Shown here: positions 32,626 through 39,312 of the stretch, in pieces
Layout: every line of letters starts with the position of its first letter
Numbering within the stretch: the stretch's first letter is position 1
Origin: Agromyces agglutinans
Lineage (GTDB): Bacteria > Actinomycetota > Actinomycetes > Actinomycetales > Microbacteriaceae
Length of the DNA: 64,000 nucleotides
Direction: 5' to 3'
Assembly (NCBI RefSeq): GCF_009647605.1
Contig: NZ_WJIF01000007.1
Coordinates: forward strand, 158,980 to 222,979
Made by a program: the position numbers and the translations under genes
Notes under the pieces: model-generated
Seen by the model: only the letters and a program-made list of their open reading frames with translations
Told to the model about the DNA's origin: nothing
Databases searched by the model: none

Positions 32626-34140
32626 CTACCGGCTCTTCGACCGCTGACCCGCCGCGCGAGCGGAACGGCGACGGCGCGCCGAGCGCACCGCGTCGACGGG
32701 CGCCTGCACCGGGATGGCGCCGGTGACGACCGCGTCGACCGTCATCGAGCCGTCGACGGGCCCGACGACCGGGATCGGCGTCGTCGGCGTCGCCGTCCGC
32801 GGCTCCACGCGCATCAGGCCGAGCCTGCGGTGCTCGCGGATGTACGCGGGGATGAGCAGGGCGACCGCGCCCAGCCAGGCGAGCGGGTTGCTCCAGACGA
32901 CCCCGACGAACCCGAACACCGCGCCGAGCGCGATGGCGGCCACCACGCGCATCACGAGTTCGACGATGCCCGTGAGCGTCGGCACGAGCGTATGCCCGAG
33001 GCCCTGCAGGGCGCCGCGCAGCACGAAGAGCACGCCGAGGGACCAGTAGAGGAAGCCGTTGACCGCGAGCATCGTCGCCGCGTCGGCGACGACGGCATCG
33101 GAGCCCTCGCCCACGAACAGCCGCACGAGATCGGCGCCGAAGGCGATGAGGAGGGCACCGAGCACGGCGCCCGCGACGATCGAGATCCAGATCGCCTGCA
33201 CCACGCCGCGGCGGATGCGGTCGGGGCGCCGACCGCCGAGGTTCTGCGCGGCGAACATCGACACGGCGAGACCGATCGACTGCAGCAACGCCACCGCGAG
33301 CGAGTCCACGCGCGACGCCGTCGTGTACGCGGCGACCGCGCCGGCACCGAGCTCGTTCAGGGCGACCTGCACCGTGAGCGTGCCGATCGCGATGATCGAT
33401 GCCTGGAAACCCATCGGCAGACCCACGCGCAGGTGCTCCGCCAGCTCGGCTCGCGAGAAGCGCCAGTCCTCGCGTCGCACGTGCAGCATCGGCAGACGGC
33501 GGCGCACGTACTCGAGGCAGAGGAGCACCGAGGCGGCCTGCGCGACGACGGTCGCGAGCGCGGCGCCGGCGACGCCCCACTCGAGCACGCCGACCATCAC
33601 GACGACGAGTCCGACGTTGAGCGCGCACGCGAGCGTGAGGAACACGAGCGGGGTGCGCGAGTCGCCGACCGAGCGGATGACCGCCGACAGGAAGTTGAAG
33701 AACATGATCGCGGCCGAGCCGAGGAAGCTCACCTGGGTGAACACCGTCGCCTCGGGCAGCAGTTCCTCAGGCGTCTGCATGAGCTGCAGCGCGGGGCCCG
33801 CGAGCAGCGGCGCGACGAGGGTGAGCACCACGCTCATGGCGCCCGTCAGCAGCGTGCCGATGGCGACCGAACGGCGCACGGCGGCATGGTCGCGGGCGCC
33901 GAAGGCCTGCGCGGTCGGGATCGCGAAGCCGGAGGTCACGCCCCACGCGAACCCGAGGAGCAGGAACAGCAGGCTGCCGGTCGCGCCGACGGCCGCGAGG
34001 GAGTCGACCCCGAGGTGGCGCCCGACGACGATCGCATCGGCGACCTGGTAGAGCTGCTGCACGACGTTGCCGATGAGCAGGGGCACCGCGAAGACGATGA
34101 TGACGCGCCAGGGCGCGCCGGTGGTGAGGGTTCTGGCCAT
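32626..34140 (-). CDS. MATE-family multidrug/metabolite exporter
   Basis: 504 residues with 12 predicted membrane helices in two homologous halves. PLLIGNVVQQLYQVADAIVVGRHLGVDSLAAVGAT at the N-terminus is the classic MATE opening. A ~55-residue hydrophilic Pro/Val/Arg-rich tail follows the last helix. The start ATG at 34140 has no strong ribosome site; TACAGT about 75 bp upstream could be the -10. It is convergent with the aldehyde dehydrogenase (4 bp between stops). Probably a Na+/H+-driven exporter; substrate unknown. Confidence 0.92.
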   Translation of the reverse strand: MARTLTTGAPWRVIIVFAVPLLIGNVVQQLYQVADAIVVGRHLGVDSLAAVGATGSLLFLLLGFAWGVTSGFAIPTAQAFGARDHAAVRRSVAIGTLLTGAMSVVLTLVAPLLAGPALQLMQTPEELLPEATVFTQVSFLGSAAIMFFNFLSAVIRSVGDSRTPLVFLTLACALNVGLVVVMVGVLEWGVAGAALATVVAQAASVLLCLEYVRRRLPMLHVRREDWRFSRAELAEHLRVGLPMGFQASIIAIGTLTVQVALNELGAGAVAAYTTASRVDSLAVALLQSIGLAVSMFAAQNLGGRRPDRIRRGVVQAIWISIVAGAVLGALLIAFGADLVRLFVGEGSDAVVADAATMLAVNGFLYWSLGVLFVLRGALQGLGHTLVPTLTGIVELVMRVVAAIALGAVFGFVGVVWSNPLAWLGAVALLIPAYIREHRRLGLMRVEPRTATPTTPIPVVGPVDGSMTVDAVVTGAIPVQAPVDAVRSARRRRSARAAGQRSKSR

Positions 34141-34295
34141 GTGGATTCTCGGGGAGGACGGAGGTGACGACGGGGTGCGGGCACGACGACGGGCGCCGGC
34201 GGGGATGGCACCGCCCATGACTGTATCGAATCGATTCGAGCGATTCCAGCGCGCGGCGTCGTCGGAGGGTGGGCGTTCTCCCGAGTGCCCTCGCG

Positions 34296-34685
34296 CTACG
34301 TCGCCTCGGCGTCGAACGGCGCAGGCTCGCCGGCACCGAGGGCCTCGCGCTTGCGCTTGCGCTGCAGGTAGGCCGAGTTCTCGTTGACGGCCGCCCGGGC
34401 GACCGTCGGGCGCTCGGGCTGTGCGAAGGGGTCCTCGTCGATGAGCGCCTCGCGGATGATGCGCCGGGGGTCGTACTGGCGCGGGTCGAGTTTCTTCCAG
34501 TCGACGTCGTCGAAGTCGGGACCCATCTCCTCGCGCATCCGGTCCTTCGCGCCGTTCGCGAGATCGCGCAGCGAGCGTACGAGCTGGCCCAGCTTCGCGG
34601 CGTAGTGCGGCAGCCGCTCAGGGCCGAGCAGGAAGACGGCGATCACCCCGATGATGAGGAGCTTCTCGAACGTCAGACCGAACAC
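34296..34685 (-). CDS. tatB: Sec-independent (Tat) translocase protein TatB
   Basis: 129 residues: an N-terminal membrane helix FGLTFEKLLIIGVIAVFLLGPERLP ending in the conserved GPERLP hinge, then an amphipathic helix and a charged C-terminal half. It recruits twin-arginine substrates with TatC. Two adjacent GTG codons could start it; 34685 is chosen because it is exactly seven bases from a perfect-looking TATCCT box, giving the usual MFGL N-terminus. tatA and tatC are not in the window. It is divergent from the O-methyltransferase, a mycobacteria-like neighbourhood. Confidence 0.93.
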   Translation of the reverse strand: MFGLTFEKLLIIGVIAVFLLGPERLPHYAAKLGQLVRSLRDLANGAKDRMREEMGPDFDDVDWKKLDPRQYDPRRIIREALIDEDPFAQPERPTVARAAVNENSAYLQRKRKREALGAGEPAPFDAEAT

Positions 34686-34691
34686 CACTAC

Positions 34692-34697
34692 AGGATA
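34692..34697 (-). promoter_or_regulatory. tatB: -10 box (TATCCT) of tatB, leaderless
   Basis: On the minus strand TATCCT ends seven bases before the GTG at 34685. No ribosome site exists upstream of either candidate GTG. Confidence 0.6.
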
Positions 34698-34737
34698 GAG
34701 GGCGGCGAGGCGTGCGCTCCGCCGCGCCCGGCGCCCG

Positions 34738-34743
34738 TATCCT
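34738..34743 (+). promoter_or_regulatory. -10 box (TATCCT) of the O-methyltransferase gene
   Basis: Predicts a start near 34750 and a 24-nt leader with AGGGAG before the GTG. It is the same hexamer as the divergent tatB promoter, but this message is leadered. Confidence 0.5.
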
Positions 34744-34773
34744 TGGGAGCTGAGTCATCGCAGGGAGCCGAAC

Positions 34774-35406
34774 GTGTCCGAACACGACCTGAACTGGAAG
34801 TACGTCGACGAGTCGGTCGTCGAGCACGACGTCATCGCGCGGGCGCGCCAGCAGTCCCTCGAGCTCGGCGTCGAGCCGGTCTCGCCGGCAATGGGCGCGC
34901 AGCTCGCGGTGATCGCGGCCGCTTCGCGCGCCGAGTCGATCATCGAGGTCGGCACGGGCATCGGCGTCTCGGGGCTCTGGCTGCTGCGGGCCGCGCCGAC
35001 GGCGCTGCTCACCTCGATCGACACCGAGACCGAGTACCAGCAGCACGCACGCCAGCACTTCGCCGACGCGGGGGTCGCGCCCGCACGCATCCGGCTGATC
35101 ACGGGCCGGGCCAGCGAGGTGCTCCCCCGCATGAACGAAGCGAGCTACGACCTCGTCTTCCTCGACGCCGACGCGCCGAACGTCATCGAGTACGTCGAGC
35201 ACGGGTTGCGGCTCGCGAAGGCGAAGGGCAGCGTGATCGTGGCGCGTTCGCTGTGGAAGGGCCGCGTCGCGGACCCGGCTCGGCGCGACGAGGCGGCGAC
35301 CGCGTTCCGCACGCTCATCGGCGAGCTCGCGGCTTCGTCGGCCGTGGTGACGGCTACCTCGCCCGCAGGCGACGGACTGCTCCAGATCGTGAAGCTGGGC
35401 GCCTGA
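34774..35406 (+). CDS. SAM-dependent O-methyltransferase (CCoAMT-like, Rv1220c type)
   Basis: A 210-residue class I methyltransferase. The SAM site is IIEVGTGIGVSGLWLL; TSIDTETE and YDLVFLDADAPN give the acidic and DAD metal motifs of divalent-cation-dependent catechol-type enzymes. The GTG at 34774 has AGGGAG seven bases upstream. The gene ends inside a 12-bp inverted repeat shared with the converging DUF3117 gene. The physiological acceptor is unknown. Confidence 0.9.
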   Translation: MSEHDLNWKYVDESVVEHDVIARARQQSLELGVEPVSPAMGAQLAVIAAASRAESIIEVGTGIGVSGLWLLRAAPTALLTSIDTETEYQQHARQHFADAGVAPARIRLITGRASEVLPRMNEASYDLVFLDADAPNVIEYVEHGLRLAKAKGSVIVARSLWKGRVADPARRDEAATAFRTLIGELAASSAVVTATSPAGDGLLQIVKLGA

Positions 35407-35443
35407 GCCCCCGGAGCCGCATGGCTCGGGCGGCTCAGGCGCC
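35398..35443. terminator. Nested inverted repeat, bidirectional terminator
   Basis: Arms ggcgcctgagcc (35398-35409) and ggctcaggcgcc (35432-35443) are perfect 12-bp reverse complements. The loop holds a second stem, gagcc/ggctc at 35414-35418 and 35423-35427. It contains the methyltransferase stop codon and lies 10 bp before the DUF3117 stop on the other strand. No T-tract is present. Confidence 0.7.
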
Positions 35444-35452
35444 GACCCCGCG

Positions 35453-35626
35453 CTAGGCGGGGTTCACGACGCCGCCGAGGACGTCGTAGAGCTCCTTGGC
35501 CTCAGCGTCGTTCACCGAGACGACGAGTCGACCCCCACCCTCGAGCGGTACGCGCACGATGATGAGTCGCCCCTCCTTCACAGCCTCCATAGGCCCGTCT
35601 CCGGTGCGTGGCTTCATGGCCGCCAT
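35453..35626 (-). CDS. DUF3117 family protein
   Basis: 57 residues beginning MAAMKPRTGDGPMEAVKEGR, then VRVPLEGGGRLVVSV, the hallmark of the actinobacterial DUF3117 family. It is a small, mixed alpha/beta, probably cytosolic protein of unknown function. The ATG at 35626 has AAAGGGG upstream. It converges on the O-methyltransferase with a shared terminator. Confidence 0.92.
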   Translation of the reverse strand: MAAMKPRTGDGPMEAVKEGRLIIVRVPLEGGGRLVVSVNDAEAKELYDVLGGVVNPA

Positions 35627-35655
35627 TGAGCTACCCCTTTCGTGGCTGAGCTTCC

Positions 35656-35661
35656 ATTATC
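35656..35661 (-). promoter_or_regulatory. -10 box (GATAAT) of the DUF3117 gene
   Basis: On the minus strand GATAAT predicts a start near 35649 and a 23-nt leader carrying the ribosome site. Confidence 0.4.
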
Positions 35662-35777
35662 CCCCGCGAACGCGGAGGCTGGGAAATCGCTGCGGGTCTT
35701 GTGGAGAGCGCTCACCCGGAACGACGGCGGATGTTCACGCGTTCGCCCCGTCGCGCTCACTGAGAGCGTTCACCCGA

Positions 35778-37091
35778 TCACGGCGGCGTCCAGTCTCGCC
35801 CGACGATCACCCAGCACACGTACAGCCATCCGACCTGCAACGCGATCGACACGACGACGAGCGTCCACCGGTACCAGCGGGCCCGCGGCACGGCCAGGGC
35901 GCCGACGAGCGGGAACATCGGCGCGAGCAGGCGGAACGTGCTCGACTGCGGGAAGAACACGGCGAACAGGTACGCGCCGTAGCTCGCGATCCACAGCCGG
36001 ATGTCGACGCCGAGGCGCCGCACCGCGGGCAGGAACAGCATCAGCGCGAACGCGACCATGAGCGCGATCACCGCGATCGCGCTCCCGACCGGCCCGATCA
36101 CGTCACCGATCCACCACTGCGCGGCCTGGAACCACGCCGTGAAGGGCACGAGATCCCCGTAGCCGATGTACGCCGCCCGCCAGGCCAGTTCGGTGTCGAA
36201 GTACGCGGCGGGTTCGCCGGTGCCGATCCACGCGATCACGGGCCACGCGAGTCCGGCGATCCCGGCGAACACGGCGACGGCGGCCACCACGACGCGCTCG
36301 CGCACCGGGAACGGGTCGCTGCGGCGCTGCACGAACCGCACGATCCAGTGCAGGCCCAGCGTCAGGGCGAACGCGAGCGTGCCCGGCCGCGTGAACGCCC
36401 AGACCGCGATGACGGGCACGAGCCAGCCGTAGCGACGGTCGACGAGCAGCAGCAGCGCCAGCGCGATCCAGAGGAAGCCGAGCGACTCGGCGTAGCCGAA
36501 CTGCATGATCGGCGACACCGGCGCGACGCAGAAGAGCACGACCGCGAACATCGCGCGGTCGGGCTCGAGGAACCGGCTCATCAGGCGGTGCAGCACGAGC
36601 GCGGCGCCGAGTCCGGCGAGCACGGCGATCACGACGGATGCCACGTCCCACGGCATCCCCGTGAACGTGAGGAGGCGCAGCAGCAGCGGGTACACGGGCA
36701 GGAACGCCCACTGGTTCTCGGCGACGTGCCCGGCCGCGTCGAGCGGCAGCGTGCCGGGGTACCACCCGAACGCGATGGAGCCGTACCAGCGTGCGTCCCA
36801 GAGGTTGGAGTACGCGACGAGGTCGGGCCTGGCGTTCGTCCAGGCGTTCGGCCCCTGCGCCTCGGCGAACCAGAGCAGGAGCACCGTCGTGACCGCCCGT
36901 GCCGCGAGGTACACGAGTCCGACCCGCGCCCACCACGGCAGCACCCGCCACCGCACGCGCGGCGACGACCGGTGCGCGCGGAACGGGTCGGGATCGCGCG
37001 CCGGCACGGGAGCGAGACGGCCGTCGGCGTCGACACCGCCGGCATCGGCGGCCGTGCCGGACTCAGCGGCCGCGTCGTCGGAGACGGACAC
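35778..37091 (-). CDS. PIG-V-like polytopic membrane mannosyltransferase
   Basis: 437 residues with about 10-11 membrane helices. The first large outside loop carries NLWDARWYGSIAFGWYP and AENQWAFLPVYPLLLRLL, typical of PIG-V/GPI-mannosyltransferase-like GT-C enzymes that use polyprenyl-phosphate-mannose. The start GTG at 37091 lies 7 nt after the dapE stop, so the two are co-transcribed. The N-terminal ~40 residues are hydrophilic and disordered. The likely role is building a cell-envelope glycan or glycolipid; the acceptor is unknown. Confidence 0.82.
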   Translation of the reverse strand: MSVSDDAAAESGTAADAGGVDADGRLAPVPARDPDPFRAHRSSPRVRWRVLPWWARVGLVYLAARAVTTVLLLWFAEAQGPNAWTNARPDLVAYSNLWDARWYGSIAFGWYPGTLPLDAAGHVAENQWAFLPVYPLLLRLLTFTGMPWDVASVVIAVLAGLGAALVLHRLMSRFLEPDRAMFAVVLFCVAPVSPIMQFGYAESLGFLWIALALLLLVDRRYGWLVPVIAVWAFTRPGTLAFALTLGLHWIVRFVQRRSDPFPVRERVVVAAVAVFAGIAGLAWPVIAWIGTGEPAAYFDTELAWRAAYIGYGDLVPFTAWFQAAQWWIGDVIGPVGSAIAVIALMVAFALMLFLPAVRRLGVDIRLWIASYGAYLFAVFFPQSSTFRLLAPMFPLVGALAVPRARWYRWTLVVVSIALQVGWLYVCWVIVGRDWTPP

Positions 37092-37098
37092 GGAGCCG

Positions 37099-38193
37099 CT
37101 ACACCACGCCCGTGAGCCACGCGCGCAGCGCACGCTCGCACGAGAGGATCTGGTCGGTCGCCACGCGCTCGTCGTCGGCGTGCGCCTTCAGCGGGTCGCC
37201 GGGGCCGAAGTTCACGGCGGGGATGCCCATCGCGCTGAAGCGCGCGACATCGGTCCAGCCGTACTTGGGCCGGGCCGGGCCGCCCACCGCCTGCACGAAG
37301 CGCTGCGCGAACTCGGCGTCGAGGCCGGGTCGCGCGCCCTCGGCCTCGTCGACGACGGTCAGCTCGTACTCGGGGAAGAGGTCGCGCACGATCTCGATCG
37401 CGTCGGCCACGGTCCGGTTCGGCGCGAACCGGTAGTTGACGTGCAGCATCGCCTCGTCGGGGATGACGTTTCCCGCAATGCCGCCCGTCACGCCGACCGC
37501 GTTCAGCCCCTCACGGTAGGCCAGGCCGTCGACCTCGATCGTCTCGGCCTCGTACGCCGCCAGGCGCTCGAGTGCCGGGGCGAGCTTGTGGATCGCGTTC
37601 TCGCCGACCCAGCTGCGCGCCGAGTGCGACCGGACGCCGTAGGCACGCAACTCCACCCGCAGGTTGCCGTTGCAGCCGCCCTCGACGCGCGAGTTCGACG
37701 GTTCGCCGAGGATCGCGAAGTCGCCCGCGAACAGGTCGGGCCGGTGCCTGGCGAGTCGGCCGAGGCCGTTGAGCTCGGCGGAGACCTCTTCGTGGTCGTA
37801 CCACATCCAGGTGATGTCGTAGACGGGGGCGACGAGTTCGGCGGCGAGCTTGAGCTGCACCGCGACCCCGGCCTTCATGTCGACCGTGCCGCGCCCCCAG
37901 AGGTACCGCTCGCCGTCGATCGTCTCGTACCGGGTCGGCAGGTTGCGGTTGACCGGCACCGTGTCGAGGTGGCCCGCGATCACGACCCGCCGCTCGCGAC
38001 CGAGGTTCGTGCGCGCCACGACGGTGTCGCCGTCGCGCACCAGCTCGAGGTGCGCGGCATCCGACAGCGCGGCGACGACCGCGTGGGCGAGCGCCGCCTC
38101 GTCGCCGGACACGCTCGGGATGTCGCAGATCGCCTGCGTGATGGCGACCGAGTCGGCGGTCAGGTCGAGCGCGGGCGGGTTGGCTGGGACCAT
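37099..38193 (-). CDS. dapE: Succinyl-diaminopimelate desuccinylase DapE
   Basis: A 364-residue M20-family enzyme that hydrolyses N-succinyl-LL-diaminopimelate in the lysine/peptidoglycan pathway. Metal ligands appear in [23 protein letters not shown] and the late [31 protein letters not shown] is the DapE-type substrate region. The ATG at 38193 is seven bases after TAGACT. It is divergent from dapD, pairing two steps of one pathway, and co-transcribed with the membrane glycosyltransferase. Confidence 0.94.
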   Translation of the reverse strand: MVPANPPALDLTADSVAITQAICDIPSVSGDEAALAHAVVAALSDAAHLELVRDGDTVVARTNLGRERRVVIAGHLDTVPVNRNLPTRYETIDGERYLWGRGTVDMKAGVAVQLKLAAELVAPVYDITWMWYDHEEVSAELNGLGRLARHRPDLFAGDFAILGEPSNSRVEGGCNGNLRVELRAYGVRSHSARSWVGENAIHKLAPALERLAAYEAETIEVDGLAYREGLNAVGVTGGIAGNVIPDEAMLHVNYRFAPNRTVADAIEIVRDLFPEYELTVVDEAEGARPGLDAEFAQRFVQAVGGPARPKYGWTDVARFSAMGIPAVNFGPGDPLKAHADDERVATDQILSCERALRAWLTGVV

Positions 38194-38199
38194 GTCGCC

Positions 38200-38205
38200 A
38201 GTCTA
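38200..38205 (-). promoter_or_regulatory. dapE: -10 box (TAGACT) of dapE, leaderless
   Basis: On the minus strand TAGACT ends seven bases before the ATG at 38193. Its partner on the other strand (38238) is only 32 bp away, so the -35 regions of the two promoters must overlap. Confidence 0.6.
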
Positions 38206-38237
38206 CGGATGCCCCGGCGCGCGCTCCGCGGGCTCGT

Positions 38238-38243
38238 TACGCT
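38238..38243 (+). promoter_or_regulatory. dapD: -10 box (TACGCT) of dapD, leaderless
   Basis: TACGCT ends seven bases before the ATG at 38250. A GGAGG overlaps the spacer and would lie outside the predicted transcript. Confidence 0.5.
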
Positions 38244-38249
38244 GGAGGC

Positions 38250-39242
38250 ATGCCCGCGAACGACGACGCCATCAGCCCTGCCCGCCTCGTTTCAGGAATC
38301 GGGATCGCGACCGTGGCGATCGCCGACGGCACCGTTCTCGACTCGTGGTTTCCCGCACCGGGCCTCGGCGCACTCACGGAGCAGCCGCCGAGCTCGTTCG
38401 GCGAGTTCTCGGGCGACGACGTGTCGTACCCCGAGTCGGATGTCGAGCGCGTCGACGAACGCCGCGGCGTCCGCACCGAGATCGTGTCGCTCGAGATCGA
38501 CCTCGACGCGCCGCCGGCCTCGACGCCGGACGCGTACCTGCGCCTCCACGCCCTTTCGCACCTGCTCGCCCGGCCCAACACGGTCAATCTCGACGGCATC
38601 TTCGGCCACCTGCCGAACGTGCTGTGGACGAGCGGAGGCCCCATGCGCCCAGAAGACTTCGCTAGCCACCGCGTCGCGCTGCAGCGCGCCGGCATCCACG
38701 TCGTCGGGCTCGACAAGTTCCCGCGACTGACCGACTACGTCACGCCCGACCGGGTGCGCATCGCGGATGCCTCGCGCGTGCGCCTCGGCGCGCACCTCGC
38801 GCCCGGCACGACCGTCATGCACGAGGGCTTCGTGAACTTCAACGCGGGCACGCTCGGCGCGTCCATGGTCGAGGGTCGCATCTCGCAGGGCGTCGTCGTG
38901 GGCGACGGCTCCGACATCGGCGGCGGGGCATCCATCATGGGCACCCTGTCGGGCGGCGGCACGCAGCGCGTCTCGATCGGCGAGCGCGCGCTGCTCGGCG
39001 CGAACTCGGGCATCGGCATCTCGATCGGCGACGACACCATCGTCGAGGCCGGCCTCTACGTCACCGCCGGCACGAAGGTCGTGCTGGTCGGCCGCGCGGG
39101 TGAGGCGGGCCGAACGGTGAAGGCCGTCGAGCTCTCGGGCGTCGCGAACCTGCTGTTCCGGCGCAACTCGACGAACGGGCAGGTCGAGGTGCTCGAGCGC
39201 TCGGGGGCCGGCGTCGCCCTGAATGCCGCCCTGCACGCCTGA
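38250..39242 (+). CDS. dapD: 2,3,4,5-tetrahydropyridine-2,6-dicarboxylate N-succinyltransferase DapD
   Basis: A 330-residue succinyl-CoA-dependent enzyme of the diaminopimelate pathway, in the actinobacterial DapD class. It has an N-terminal alpha/beta domain ([21 protein letters not shown]) and a left-handed beta-helix with hexapeptide repeats from about 165 to 290 ([42 protein letters not shown]). [11 protein letters not shown] closes the helix. It is divergent from dapE across 56 bp. Confidence 0.95.
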   Translation: MPANDDAISPARLVSGIGIATVAIADGTVLDSWFPAPGLGALTEQPPSSFGEFSGDDVSYPESDVERVDERRGVRTEIVSLEIDLDAPPASTPDAYLRLHALSHLLARPNTVNLDGIFGHLPNVLWTSGGPMRPEDFASHRVALQRAGIHVVGLDKFPRLTDYVTPDRVRIADASRVRLGAHLAPGTTVMHEGFVNFNAGTLGASMVEGRISQGVVVGDGSDIGGGASIMGTLSGGGTQRVSIGERALLGANSGIGISIGDDTIVEAGLYVTAGTKVVLVGRAGEAGRTVKAVELSGVANLLFRRNSTNGQVEVLERSGAGVALNAALHA

Positions 39243-39250
39243 CGCTCGGG

Positions 39251-39256
39251 TACAGT
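39251..39256 (+). promoter_or_regulatory. -10 box (TACAGT) of the acylase gene
   Basis: Predicts a start near 39263. The 50-nt leader then begins with the hairpin at 39267-39284 and ends with AAGGAG before the GTG. Confidence 0.4.
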
Positions 39257-39266
39257 GATCTCCTCA

Positions 39267-39284
39267 GGCCGCCGGGTGGCGGCC
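39267..39284 (+). terminator. GC-rich hairpin between dapD and the acylase gene
   Basis: Stem ggccgcc/ggcggcc (7 bp) with loop gggt. Without a T-tract it could act as a weak dapD terminator or a 5' mRNA structure. Confidence 0.35.
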
Positions 39285-39312
39285 GTCGCCATGCGACGCA
39301 CGAAGGAGTGAC

